A DNA stretch of 64,000 bases from Pseudoxanthomonas sp. CF385 (GTDB lineage Bacteria; Pseudomonadota; Gammaproteobacteria; Xanthomonadales; Xanthomonadaceae): NCBI RefSeq assembly GCF_900104255.1, contig NZ_FNKZ01000003.1, forward strand, positions 1-64,000, written 5' to 3'. Each line of letters starts with the position of its first letter. The stretch's first letter is position 1. Below the pieces are notes generated by a model. The model was not told the DNA's origin. It worked only from the letters and a program-made list of their open reading frames with translations, and did not search any database. Positions 35,238 to 49,308 of this stretch are shown here, piece by piece. Both the position numbers and the translations under genes were made by a program.

Positions 35238-35465
35238 ATGACCCACGATTCGCTCGCCGATGAACTGGTTTCGCAACTGCCCATCCATCGCGATACGCGC
35301 TGGACCGCAGGATCGTTGGGACTGGACGACGTCGCGTTCGACGCCGTCGCCCAACGCCTGCTGGAGCTGGAGACGCTGGGGGCCGTCGACGTGATGAACC
35401 TGTCGCGGGATGCCAACCACGGGCTGCGGCGACTGAATGCCATCCGCTTCATGCGGGTGGCCTGA
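35238..35465 (+). CDS. Small protein of unknown function
   Basis: 75 residues, no signal peptide or membrane helix, beginning MTHDSLADELVSQLPIHRD and ending NAIRFMRVA. GGAGCCTGCCGTC lies upstream of the ATG at 35238. The gene fills the space between the tRNA unit and the DUF1249 gene; its composition resembles neighbouring genes, so it is plausible. I recognise no family, and expression is unproven. Confidence 0.5.
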   Translation: MTHDSLADELVSQLPIHRDTRWTAGSLGLDDVAFDAVAQRLLELETLGAVDVMNLSRDANHGLRRLNAIRFMRVA

Positions 35466-35474
35466 CTGCTGGAC

Positions 35475-35957
35475 TCAGGCGATGGCGCGCGCGGGCTCGA
35501 TGGGCCGTAGCGTCGCCACGCCATGCCCCTGCTCCGCCAGATACTCCAGCCACTTGCCGAGGAAGGTGTTCATCCGCATGCGGTGGCTGATCACCTCGGC
35601 CGGGGGCGGATACAACCCGATCACGTCCTGCCAGCGCCGGCCCACGTAGCAGTGCGTCGCCTCGGCCTGGTGCGCGTCCCGGTACAGCCGGACGAAGGCC
35701 GACGGATCCGGCTCGCCGGTCAGCGGATCGCACAGGTCGTAGGTCAGCCGCAGTTCCACCGTGTAGCGGTGGGTTTCGATGACTTCCAGGCGGACATCCA
35801 GCCCATCGCCGATCGAGGACATGTAGACGCCGGGCGCCAGATGGTCCGGCGCGAACAGGCGGAGCAGCCGCGCATGGTTCTCCGCGTACAGCGCCATCAG
35901 CCAGCCGAAACGGCTGAGCCGGGGGATGCGTGCGGTGCGGGCCAGGGCCTGGGACAT
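35475..35957 (-). CDS. DUF1249 family protein (YqiB-like)
   Basis: 160 residues. RFGWLMALYAENHARLLRLF and DVRLEVIETHRYTVELRLTYD match the DUF1249 core, and MRMNTFLGKWLEYLAEQGHG the C-terminal block. A conserved cytoplasmic protein of unknown activity; in enterobacteria it is encoded near cpdA and parE. Here it is a single gene on the minus strand, convergent with the small orphan gene. Confidence 0.85.
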   Translation of the reverse strand: MSQALARTARIPRLSRFGWLMALYAENHARLLRLFAPDHLAPGVYMSSIGDGLDVRLEVIETHRYTVELRLTYDLCDPLTGEPDPSAFVRLYRDAHQAEATHCYVGRRWQDVIGLYPPPAEVISHRMRMNTFLGKWLEYLAEQGHGVATLRPIEPARAIA

Positions 35958-36073
35958 GGCCTGATCCTACACGTGGAAATCCCCGCGCGGCAGCATTGAC
36001 GCGCACCATCGTGCGGCCTAAGTTAAGGATCTGACGCCCGTGGATTTCCGGGTTGTCGCCGCACCCTCCCCGC

Positions 36074-36895
36074 TCAGTACATCTCGCGCTGCAGGCCCAG
36101 CGTGGAGAGCACCTTGCTGGAGATCTCCTCGATCGACTTGTTCGTCGTGCTCAGCGTGGGCAGGCGCTCCACCTGGAACATCGCCTCCGCGGCCGCGACC
36201 TCGCGCTTGCAGGTCTCCAGTTTCGAGTACGTCGAATTGGGACGCCGCTCCTGCCGGATCTGCTGCAGCCGCTCCGGATCGATGGTCAGCGCGAACAGCT
36301 TGCGACGGTAAGGACGCAGCCGCGCCGGCAGGCGATCGGTTTCGAGATCGCCGTCGGTGAGCGGGTAGTTCGCCGCGCGGATGCCGTAATGCAGGGCCAG
36401 GTAGACGCAGGTCGGCGTCTTGCCCGCGCGCGATACCGCGACCAGGATCACGTCGGCTTCGTCGTAATTCACCGCCATGCCGTCGTCGTGGGTCAGCGCG
36501 AAATTCATCGCGTTGATACGACGGTGGTAGGTCTCGAAATCCACCAGGCCATGCGCCTGGCCGACGCGCGACTGGCGTTGTTCGCCGAGTTCGCGTTCCA
36601 GCGGCTCGATGAAGGGTGCGAACACGTCCAACATCAACGCCCCGCTCTCTGCGATCAGCGCGCTCAGGGCCGGATCCACGCAGGAGCTCACCACGATGGG
36701 CCGTGCGCCCAGGCGTTCGCCCGTGCGGCGGATGCGGTCCGCAGCGTCCCTCGCCTTCTCCTCGTCGTCGACGAATGACAGCCGGTCCGTCTGGAACCGC
36801 ATGCCCGCGAACTGGGTCAGCAGGCTGTGGCCGATGGTCTCGGCCGTGATACCGGTGCCATCGGACACGTAGAACACCGGGCGCAATTCAGACAT
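36074..36895 (-). CDS. ppsR: PEP synthase regulatory protein PpsR (kinase/pyrophosphorylase)
   Basis: 273 residues, DUF299 family. ADP-dependent kinase and Pi-dependent pyrophosphorylase that switches PEP synthase off and on by modifying a threonine. The N-terminus [19 protein letters not shown] and the P-loop-like [15 protein letters not shown] (about 152-166) are diagnostic. It is divergent from ppsA, its target, across 151 bases. The ATG at 36895 is preceded by GGGGGAAGAG; a GTG six bases upstream is also possible. Confidence 0.95.
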   Translation of the reverse strand: MSELRPVFYVSDGTGITAETIGHSLLTQFAGMRFQTDRLSFVDDEEKARDAADRIRRTGERLGARPIVVSSCVDPALSALIAESGALMLDVFAPFIEPLERELGEQRQSRVGQAHGLVDFETYHRRINAMNFALTHDDGMAVNYDEADVILVAVSRAGKTPTCVYLALHYGIRAANYPLTDGDLETDRLPARLRPYRRKLFALTIDPERLQQIRQERRPNSTYSKLETCKREVAAAEAMFQVERLPTLSTTNKSIEEISSKVLSTLGLQREMY

Positions 36896-37046
36896 GGCCA
36901 CTCTTCCCCCGCTTCACCATGGAAACCCCTGTCAAATCAAGCTTGTCTGCAATTGGTATGCACTGCATCATATCGCTTCTTCCCCCTAGACACGGCCCCA
37001 CGCCGACGGTCCTCGGCGCGGCGCGGTCCATTTCGGAGCAATGCGC

Positions 37047-39419
<2,373 letters not shown>

Positions 39420-39470
39420 TACAGCCGTCCCTTCTTCACGCGAAGACGGTTACCATCGTTGAAACATACT

Positions 39471-39492
39471 GCACGCCCCTGACGGGGCGTGC
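39471..39492 (+). terminator. Stem-loop between ppsA and mscS
   Basis: GCACGCCCC-TGAC-GGGGCGTGC is a perfect nine-base-pair hairpin 51 bases after ppsA and 18 before mscS. The downstream T content is poor (TGCATTTC), so it may be a weak or partial terminator letting some transcription into mscS. Confidence 0.5.
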
Positions 39493-39510
39493 TGCATTTC
39501 AGGAGTTCCG

Positions 39511-40449
39511 ATGTCCGCCCCCGCGAAAACGCCGCAGACCCTGCCTGAAATCCCGATGGAGCCGGCCGCGATCGTCAGCGCATTGCAGAGATTCGATTGG
39601 CAGGCCTGGGGCATGAAGCTGCTCGCAGCCGTCGTCATCTTCCTGGTCGGCATGTGGCTGGCCAAGCGTCTGAGCGCCGGGTTGGAGCGCGTGTTGGGAC
39701 GCACCCATGCGGACGCCACGCTGGGCGGCTTCCTTCGTCGCGCCAGCTACGCCGCGATGATGGTGCTCGTCATCATCACCGCGCTCACGTCGCTGGGCGT
39801 GAACCCCACCTCGATGTTGGCGGTGCTCGGCGCCGCCGGCCTGGCCGTGGGCCTGGCGCTGAAGGATTCGCTGTCCAACATCGCCTCGGGCGTGATGCTG
39901 ATCGTGCTGCGCCCGTTCCGCGACGGCGACTATGTGCAGGCGGCCGGGCTGGAAGGCATCGTCGAGGAAGTCCGCATCTTCCAGACGCGGATGCGCACGC
40001 TCGACAACCGCCTGATCGTGCTGCCGAACAGCCTGATCACGACCGCGCCGATCATCAACTTCACCGCCAAGCCTCGCCGCCGCATCGACATCCCGGTGGG
40101 CGTGGGCTACGACGACGACCTCAAGCAGGCGAAGGCCATCCTGCTGAAGATCGCCCAGGACCATCCCCACGTGCTGGACGAACCCGCGCCGAGCGTGGTC
40201 GTCAACAAGCTGAGCGAAAGCAGCGTGGACCTGATCCTGCTGGCGTGGACGAAGACGCCGGATTTTGGCCCGACCAAGAGCGATCTCACCGAAGCCGTAC
40301 GCACCGAGATCATCGGCCAGGGGCTCAACATCCCCTATCCACAGCGAGACCTGCACGTGTACCACCACAACGGCGACGGCGCCCCATTGGGCGATATCGT
40401 CACCAAGGGCGTGGTCGACGACGGCGACGTGGCCAAGCCGGCCCCGTAA
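39511..40449 (+). CDS. Small-conductance mechanosensitive channel (MscS family)
   Basis: 312 residues. Three helices (KLLAAVVIFLVGMWLAK, ASYAAMMVLVIITALTSLGV, and the pore helix AVLGAAGLAVGLALKDSLSN with alternating Gly and Ala as in MscS TM3), followed by the cytoplasmic cage starting VMLIVLRPFRDGDYVQ. It is an inner-membrane channel releasing solutes on osmotic downshift. Strong site AGGAGTTCCG before the ATG. A stem-loop separates it from ppsA. Confidence 0.92.
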   Translation: MSAPAKTPQTLPEIPMEPAAIVSALQRFDWQAWGMKLLAAVVIFLVGMWLAKRLSAGLERVLGRTHADATLGGFLRRASYAAMMVLVIITALTSLGVNPTSMLAVLGAAGLAVGLALKDSLSNIASGVMLIVLRPFRDGDYVQAAGLEGIVEEVRIFQTRMRTLDNRLIVLPNSLITTAPIINFTAKPRRRIDIPVGVGYDDDLKQAKAILLKIAQDHPHVLDEPAPSVVVNKLSESSVDLILLAWTKTPDFGPTKSDLTEAVRTEIIGQGLNIPYPQRDLHVYHHNGDGAPLGDIVTKGVVDDGDVAKPAP

Positions 40450-40461
40450 ACGCCTGCCGGC

Positions 40462-41025
40462 TTACTCGCCGGCCAGCGCCGCCATGTGCTTGCGGTAGTG
40501 GCGCAGTTCGTCGATCGAATCGCGCACATCGCTCAGCGCGGTATGGCTGGCCTGCTTGCGTACGCCCTCCAGCACCTGCGGCGCCCAGCGGCGCGCCAGC
40601 TCCTTGAGCGTGCTGACGTCGAGGTTGCGGTAGTGGAAGTACTTCTCCAGGCGCGGCATCAGGCGATGCAGGAAGCGGCGGTCCTGGCAGATCGAATTGC
40701 CGCACATCGGCGAGGCGCCCGCCGGCAGCCATTCGTTGAGGAACGCCACGGTCTGCGCCTCGGCCTGCCCCAGCGTCACCTCGCTTTCCACCACGCGCTT
40801 CCACAGGCCTGACTTGCCGTGCTGGTTGCGGTTCCAGTCGTCCATGGCTTCCAGCACCGCGACCGGATGCGCGATCGCGAATTCCGGGCCCTCGGCCAGC
40901 ACGTTCAACTTGGAATCGGTGACCACCGTGGCGATCTCGAGGATCGAATCGCGGTCCGTATCCAGCCCGGTCATTTCCAGGTCGATCCAGATCAGGCGGT
41001 CGTTGTGCGCGTGGTTCGAGGTCAT
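40462..41025 (-). CDS. orn: Oligoribonuclease
   Basis: 187 residues, DEDDh exonuclease degrading 2-5 nucleotide RNA, including pGpG from cyclic-di-GMP turnover. Motifs: [10 protein letters not shown] (D and E), [30 protein letters not shown] (with D) and [13 protein letters not shown] (H and D). All four acidic residues plus the histidine are seen. Convergent with mscS 12 bases away; divergent from the DUF2721 gene. Confidence 0.96.
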   Translation of the reverse strand: MTSNHAHNDRLIWIDLEMTGLDTDRDSILEIATVVTDSKLNVLAEGPEFAIAHPVAVLEAMDDWNRNQHGKSGLWKRVVESEVTLGQAEAQTVAFLNEWLPAGASPMCGNSICQDRRFLHRLMPRLEKYFHYRNLDVSTLKELARRWAPQVLEGVRKQASHTALSDVRDSIDELRHYRKHMAALAGE

Positions 41026-41125
41026 GCGGTGGTCCGTGGCGGAAGGAAAGCCCGGACATCCTCGCCGGGAATGCGGGCCTGCCGCATCATGTCATGATAA
41101 CGCAGACCCCTCCCGCGACCGGCCC

Positions 41126-41596
41126 ATGAATCCTTCGACCGATCACGCCGTCCTCACCGCGATGCTGGCACCGGCGTTCTTCCTCACGGCGACGGCCTCC
41201 CTGCTGCTCTCGGCCAACAATCGCCTGGCCCGCATCATCGATCGCGCCCGCACGCTGCTGCGCGAACTGGCGGACGTGGAGGACGACACGGAGCGCGGCC
41301 TGCTGGAGAAGCGGATCGGGCTGCAACGCCTGCGCAGCCTGATCATCCTGCGCGCGGGCCAGCTGCTGTACGCGGCGATCAGCTGCTTCGTCGGCACCAG
41401 CCTGGCGGTCGCGGTAGACACGTTCACCGGACATCGCCTCGGCTCGTTGCCCACCTGGCTCGCCGCGCTGGGCGTGGTCGCCATGCTGGCGGCCAGCCTG
41501 CTGCTGGCGCGCGAGTCGACGTTGGCGGTCACCGCCATCAACGAAGAAATGGACCACCGCAAAGTGAAGCGGAAGATCCCTGCCTCGCAGGCCTAG
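41126..41596 (+). CDS. DUF2721 membrane protein
   Basis: 156 residues with three membrane helices: LTAMLAPAFFLTATASLLLS, LYAAISCFVGTSLAVAV and AALGVVAMLAASLLLA. NNRLARIIDRARTLLREL between helices is the DUF2721 family hallmark. Function unknown. It overlaps tadA tail-to-tail by four bases. The ATG at 41126 gives the family's typical length; upstream in-frame codons lie in the orn leader. Confidence 0.82.
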   Translation: MNPSTDHAVLTAMLAPAFFLTATASLLLSANNRLARIIDRARTLLRELADVEDDTERGLLEKRIGLQRLRSLIILRAGQLLYAAISCFVGTSLAVAVDTFTGHRLGSLPTWLAALGVVAMLAASLLLARESTLAVTAINEEMDHRKVKRKIPASQA

Positions 41597-42068
41597 ACCA
41601 GCGGGCGCCCGCGCTTGGCGCGGAAGTAGTTGGTCAAGCGGCGTCCTGCCTCCTCGCCCAGCACGCCGCCTTCGACCTCGATCCGGTGGTTGTGGCGGGG
41701 ATCGGCGATCAGGTCGAACACGCTGCCGCAGGCGCCCGTCTTCGGATCGGTGGCGCCATAGACCACGCGCGCCACGCGCGCGTGCACCAGCGCCATCGCG
41801 CACATTGCGCAGGGTTCGAGGGTGACATACAGCGTGCAGTCGACCAGGCGGTGGTTGCCCGTCGCCCTGCCCGCTTCGCGCATCGCCACGATCTCGGCAT
41901 GCGCCGTGGGGTCGTGATCGAGGATGTTGCGGTTCCAGCCTTCGCCGAGCACTTGGCCGTCGGCGCCGACCAGCACGGCGCCCACGGGGATCTCGTCGAA
42001 CTCGCGCTCGGCCCGGTCCGCCAGCGTGAACGCGTGGCGCATCCAGTGCTCGTCGTCGCGGGCCGCCA

Positions 42069-42069
<1 letters not shown>
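41593..42069 (-). CDS. tadA: tRNA adenosine(34) deaminase
   Basis: 158 residues. Converts A34 to inosine in tRNA-Arg(ACG). The zinc site is complete: DPTAHAEIVAMREAG (H and catalytic E) and LEPCAMCAMALVHARV (P-C-x2-C). NRNILDHDPTAHAE and VVYGATDPKTGACGS fit TadA rather than cytidine deaminase. The ATG at 42069 overlaps the guaA stop in ATGA, so the two are coupled. Confidence 0.94.
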
Positions 42070-43634
<1,565 letters not shown>

Positions 43635-43650
43635 GGTGTCCTGCGGCTAT

Positions 43651-43684
43651 AAACGAAGAAGGGAAACGCTGGCGTCTCCCTTCT
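43651..43684 (-). terminator. Terminator-like hairpin between guaB and guaA
   Basis: On the minus strand AGAAGGGA and TCCCTTCT form an eight-base-pair stem around a 12-base loop, followed by TCGTTTATA. It begins ten bases after the guaB stop and could attenuate transcription into guaA or stabilise guaB mRNA. The downstream T-run is interrupted. Confidence 0.55.
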
Positions 43685-43694
43685 CTGGCAACGA

Positions 43695-45248
<1,554 letters not shown>

Positions 45249-45262
45249 TCATCGGGGCAGCT

Positions 45263-45325
45263 GTGGGAGCGACGTAAGTCGCGAGGCTTTCCTGGCGCCG
45301 CTATCGCGACTTACGTCGCTCCCAC
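45263..45325. repeat. REPIN: two inverted REP units between guaB and folD
   Basis: Two perfectly complementary 22-base arms (45263-45284 and 45304-45325) flank a 19-base spacer. Each arm begins GTGGGAGCGACG and contains the hairpin GCGAC-GTAA-GTCGC, the form of REP sequences common in Pseudomonas and Xanthomonads (GTGGGAGCGAC...GTCGCGA). REPINs are mobilised by RAYT transposases encoded elsewhere and can act as terminators or mRNA stabilisers. It sits in the intergenic gap between guaB start and folD stop. Confidence 0.9.
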
Positions 45326-45342
45326 GGCTCTCCCAAGCCTTT

Positions 45343-46200
45343 TCAGCCTGTCGCTTCGGCTGCTTCCAGGGTGTTCTGCATCAGGGTGGCCACCGTCATC
45401 GGTCCGACGCCGCCGGGGACCGGGGTGATCCAGCTGGCCCGCTCTGCGGCCGCTTCGAAGCCCACGTCGCCCACCAGGCGACCGTCGTCCAGCCGGTTGA
45501 TGCCCACGTCGATGACCACCGCGCCCGGCTTCACCCATTCGCCGGGGATCAACCCTGGCTTGCCGGCCGCCACCACCAGGATGTCGGCGTCGCCGACCCG
45601 GGCCTGCAGCACCTCGCGTGGGGTGAACTTGTGGCAGCTGGTGACCGTGCAGCCGGCGATCAGGAGCTCCAGCGCCATCGGACGGCCCACATGGTTGCTG
45701 ACCCCCACGATGGTGGCGTTGCGGCCCCGCACGGGCTGGTCCGTATAGCCCAGCAGCGTGGTGATGCCACGCGGCGTGCACGGGCGCAGACCGAACTGGC
45801 GCAGCGCCAGATGGCCCACGTTGGCCGGATGGAAGCCGTCCACGTCCTTGAGCGGGTCGATGCGCTCGATCAGCCGGGTCGCGTCCGGGATGCCCGGCAG
45901 CGGCAACTGGATGAGGATGCCGTGGATCTTGGGGTCGGCATTCAGCTGGTCGATCAGGGCAAGCAGCTGCGCCTCGGTCGTCCCCGCCGGCAGGTCGTAG
46001 TCGAAGGCCTCGATCCCGACCTTCTCCGCCGCCCGGCGCTTGTTGCGCACATAGACGGTCGACGCCGGATCGCCGCCCACCAGCACCACCGCCAGCCCGG
46101 GCCGCGCCTGGCCGCGGGCGACGCGCGCGTCCACCCGGACCTTGAGTTCGTCCAGCAGGTTCTCGGCGATGCGGCGGCCGTCCAGGATTCGGGCAGTCAT
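45343..46200 (-). CDS. folD: Methylenetetrahydrofolate dehydrogenase/cyclohydrolase
   Basis: 285 residues. Interconverts methylene-, methenyl- and formyl-tetrahydrofolate using NADP+. Signature blocks: [23 protein letters not shown] (catalytic Y and K), [50 protein letters not shown], and [18 protein letters not shown] at the end. The ATG at 46200 follows a short divergent region with the DUF1244 gene. Confidence 0.96.
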   Translation of the reverse strand: MTARILDGRRIAENLLDELKVRVDARVARGQARPGLAVVLVGGDPASTVYVRNKRRAAEKVGIEAFDYDLPAGTTEAQLLALIDQLNADPKIHGILIQLPLPGIPDATRLIERIDPLKDVDGFHPANVGHLALRQFGLRPCTPRGITTLLGYTDQPVRGRNATIVGVSNHVGRPMALELLIAGCTVTSCHKFTPREVLQARVGDADILVVAAGKPGLIPGEWVKPGAVVIDVGINRLDDGRLVGDVGFEAAAERASWITPVPGGVGPMTVATLMQNTLEAAEATG

Positions 46201-46339
46201 GGGAACGTGGGGTGTAGAGTCGGCGCGTATTGTCCCCGATTCCGGCATGGGTGTCTTTGACGCACGCACCACGCCTACCGCGTGGGGGCCGGTTCCGCGA
46301 CCGATGTCGCGCCCTCCACCCTTTTCTCCGGATACACCG

Positions 46340-46636
46340 ATGACCGACACGACCGCCCTCGAAGCCGCCGCCTTCCGCCGCTTGCTCAAGCACCTCAATG
46401 AAGACCGGCACGACGTGCAGAACATCGACCTGATGATCCTCGCCGGCTTCTGCCGCAACTGCCTCGCCGACTGGTACAAGGACGCCGCCGATGCCGCGGG
46501 CGTGCCGATGGACAAGGAACAGGCGCGCGAGCGCATCTACGGCATGCCGTTCGCCGAGTGGAAGGCACGCCACCAGCGCGAGGCGACGCCGGAGCAGCTC
46601 GTCGCGTTCAAGGCGGCGCAGGAACGGCATGGCTAG
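46340..46636 (+). CDS. DUF1244 family protein
   Basis: 98 residues. The block [25 protein letters not shown] followed by [17 protein letters not shown] is the whole DUF1244 core, with the paired cysteines CRNC. Function unknown; widespread in proteobacteria. It overlaps the next gene by eight bases. Start ATG at 46340. Confidence 0.88.
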   Translation: MTDTTALEAAAFRRLLKHLNEDRHDVQNIDLMILAGFCRNCLADWYKDAADAAGVPMDKEQARERIYGMPFAEWKARHQREATPEQLVAFKAAQERHG

Positions 46637-47420
46637 GACGCGGCGGATGCTGGCCTGGATCGCAGGCGCCCTCCTCGCCACCTATCTCGCCCTGTGCGTC
46701 CTGCTGTACCTGCAGCAACGACGCCTGATCTACTACCCGCAGTTCACGCGGGTCGATGCGGGCCAGACGGACTTTTCGCTGGCCCGTCCGGATGCCGTGC
46801 TGCGCGGTTGGGTGGTCAACCCCGGCCGAACGCACGCGCTGCTGTACTTCGGTGGCAATGCCGAATCCGTGGACGCAAACCGTGAAGCGTTCGCGCGCGC
46901 CCTGCCGTCGCACACGGTCTACCTCGTGGCGTATCGCGGTTACGGCGCCAGCGATGGAGCGCCTACGGAAACCGCGCTGCTCGCGGATGCCTTGGCCTTG
47001 CACGACGAGGTGGCGACGCGGCACCCCGACGGCCAAGTCGCCGTGGCCGGCCGCAGCCTGGGCAGCGGCGTGGCGACCCATGTCGCGGCCGAACGCGACG
47101 TGTCGTCCTTGATCCTCATCACGCCCTTCGACAGCCTGGTCGCGGTCGCGCAGGCGCACTACCCGATCTTCCCGGTACGCCTGCTGCTCGATGATCGCTA
47201 CGATTCGACGGCGCGCCTGCCTCGTCACCGGGGAAAACTGCTGGTCCTGCGCGCGGGGCGAGACACCGTGGTCCCACCGCTGCATACCGATCGGCTGCTG
47301 ACCGCCTTCAAGGGCCCGACACAGGTACAAGACTTTCCTGCTGCCGGCCACGACGACCTGTCGCTGGACCCGGCGTACTGGCCCGCCATCGGGTCCTTCC
47401 TCGACGCCGACGTAGAGTGA
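46629..47420 (+). CDS. Membrane-anchored alpha/beta hydrolase (BEM46-like)
   Basis: 263 residues. One N-terminal membrane helix (MLAWIAGALLATYLALCVLLYLQQRR) anchors a periplasm-facing hydrolase. Serine elbow GRSLGSG (AVAGRSLGSGVATH), oxyanion LYFGGNAES, aspartate in LRAGRDTVVPP and histidine in AAGHDDLSLD complete a catalytic triad. Substrate unknown; related proteins are esterases or thioesterases. It is coupled to DUF1244 by overlapping ATG (46629) and TAG. Confidence 0.85.
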   Translation: MARTRRMLAWIAGALLATYLALCVLLYLQQRRLIYYPQFTRVDAGQTDFSLARPDAVLRGWVVNPGRTHALLYFGGNAESVDANREAFARALPSHTVYLVAYRGYGASDGAPTETALLADALALHDEVATRHPDGQVAVAGRSLGSGVATHVAAERDVSSLILITPFDSLVAVAQAHYPIFPVRLLLDDRYDSTARLPRHRGKLLVLRAGRDTVVPPLHTDRLLTAFKGPTQVQDFPAAGHDDLSLDPAYWPAIGSFLDADVE

Positions 47421-47429
47421 GCGCGCCGG

Positions 47430-49271
47430 CTATTCCTCTTCTTCCTCGCCGATAACTTCGGCGGCTTCCTCGTTCAGCGCCTTCGCCTCGCGCTTGGGCT
47501 TGGTGAACGGCGTCGGCGTCGGCTTGGTGGGCTTCGCATTGCCGTACACCGCCGGGATACCCGACCGCAGATCGCCTCCGGCGATCTCCAGTTCCAGACG
47601 CTCGGCATCGCGCCGGCGGATTTCCAGGGCGATGGTCTCCGCGTCCTCGCGCGAGATGCCCACACTCATCAGCGCCGCCTTGCCGAACTCCACCGCGGAC
47701 TCGAAGGTTTCGCGGATCTGGTAGTCGACCCCGGCCCCGATCAGGGCCAGCGAATGCTCGCGATCGAACGAGCGCACCAGCACCTGGGCCTGCGGGAACT
47801 CGTGCTTGACCAGTTCGACGATCCGGTTCGCCGCTTCCTTGTCGTCGATGCAGATCGCGATGGACTGGGCGGTCTGCGCGCCGCAAGCACGCAGCACATC
47901 TAACCGGGTACCGTCGCCGTAATAGATCTTGAAGCCGAACTCCTCGGCGCTGCGGATCATCTCGATGTCGGTATCGATGATGGTCACGTCCACGTCGCGC
48001 GCCAGCAGCGACTGGCTCATGACCTGGCCGAAGCGGCCGAAGCCGATGATCAGCACGCTCCCGCTCAGGCCCTTGGCCTCTTCGATCCCCTCCATCGAGG
48101 GCGCGGCGGGGTGGGTGAAGCGGCGCAGCAGCAGCACGAACAACGGCGTCAGCGCCATCGACAGCACCACGATAGCGGTGAGGTTGGCATTGACGGTCGC
48201 GTCGATGATGCCGGCGGCCGCGGCCGCCGCGAACAGCACGAACGCGAACTCGCCGCCCTGCGCCATCAGCACCGCACGGTCCAGCGCTTCGGCGTGCGGG
48301 CTGCGGGTCACCCGCGCCACCGCGTAGATGCAGGCGGCCTTGACCACCATCATCGCCAGCACGGCGCTGACGATCAGCGGCCAGTTGCTCGCCACCACGC
48401 CCAGGTCGAGCGCCATGCCCACGCCCAGGAAGAACAGGCCCAGCAGGATGCCGCGGAACGGCTCGATGTCGGCCTCGATCTGGTGCCGGAAGGTCGATTC
48501 CGACAGCAGTACGCCGGCGAGGAAGGCGCCCATCGCCATCGACAGGCCACCGAGCTGCATCAGCAGCGCCGCGCCCAGCACCACGAGCAGCGCCGCCGCG
48601 GTCATCACCTCGCGCGCCTTCGCCGCCGCCAGCACCCGGAACAAGGGATTGAGCAGCCAGATGCCCGCCGCGATCAGGCCGGCCAGCGAGGCCACGCCGA
48701 TGCCGATGGCGATCCAGCGCGACCCTTCCTCCGGCTGCACGACTTGGGGCGACATGAAGGCGACCAGCACCAACAGCGGCACAATCAACAGGTCTTCGAA
48801 CAGCAGGATGGAGACGACCTTCTGCCCGTGCGGCAAGGCGACGTCGCCCCGCTCGGCCAGCAGCTGCATCACCACGGCCGTGGACGTCAGCACGAAGCCC
48901 ATGCCACCGATGAACGAGACGGCCAGCGGATAGCCGAACGCCAGTCCCACGCCGGTCAGCAGCACGGTGCAGACGGTGATCTGCAGGGCGCCGAGGCCGA
49001 AGATCTGCTTGCGCAGGCTCCACAGGTGGCTGGGCCGCATCTCCAGGCCGATGACGAACAGGAACATCACCACGCCCAGCTCGGCGACGTGCAGAATGGA
49101 CTGCGGATCGTTGAACCATTTCAGTCCGAACGGACCGATCGCAAGGCCGGCGGCCAGGTAACCCAGCACCGAGCCCAAACCCAGGCGCCGGAAGATCGGC
49201 ACTGTCACCACCGCCGCGCCCAGCAGGGCGACGACACTCACCAGTTGGCTGGCACCGGATTCTGCACTCAT
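47430..49271 (-). CDS. CPA2-family K+/H+ antiporter with TrkA-N domain (Kef-like)
   Basis: 613 residues. About 12 membrane helices, with LGYLAAGLAIGPFG, GFVLTSTAVVMQLL and GAFLAGVLLSES from the transport core, then a TrkA-N/RCK nucleotide-binding domain VLIIGFGRFGQVMSQSLL (about 408-425) and a C-terminal tail ending in EVIGEEEEE. It exchanges potassium for protons and may be gated by glutathione adducts as in KefB/C; the ancillary KefF/G protein is not adjacent. A related YbaL/RosB-type antiporter is equally likely. Confidence 0.9.
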   Translation of the reverse strand: MSAESGASQLVSVVALLGAAVVTVPIFRRLGLGSVLGYLAAGLAIGPFGLKWFNDPQSILHVAELGVVMFLFVIGLEMRPSHLWSLRKQIFGLGALQITVCTVLLTGVGLAFGYPLAVSFIGGMGFVLTSTAVVMQLLAERGDVALPHGQKVVSILLFEDLLIVPLLVLVAFMSPQVVQPEEGSRWIAIGIGVASLAGLIAAGIWLLNPLFRVLAAAKAREVMTAAALLVVLGAALLMQLGGLSMAMGAFLAGVLLSESTFRHQIEADIEPFRGILLGLFFLGVGMALDLGVVASNWPLIVSAVLAMMVVKAACIYAVARVTRSPHAEALDRAVLMAQGGEFAFVLFAAAAAAGIIDATVNANLTAIVVLSMALTPLFVLLLRRFTHPAAPSMEGIEEAKGLSGSVLIIGFGRFGQVMSQSLLARDVDVTIIDTDIEMIRSAEEFGFKIYYGDGTRLDVLRACGAQTAQSIAICIDDKEAANRIVELVKHEFPQAQVLVRSFDREHSLALIGAGVDYQIRETFESAVEFGKAALMSVGISREDAETIALEIRRRDAERLELEIAGGDLRSGIPAVYGNAKPTKPTPTPFTKPKREAKALNEEAAEVIGEEEEE

Positions 49272-49308
49272 GCCGCGAGTCTACCGGATGTCGCCCGACG
49301 CGAATGTC

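Noticed and set aside
36896..37046. Promoter boxes between ppsR and ppsA
   Set aside because: TTGTCT and CATCAT-like segments occur but neither spacing nor sequence is convincing.
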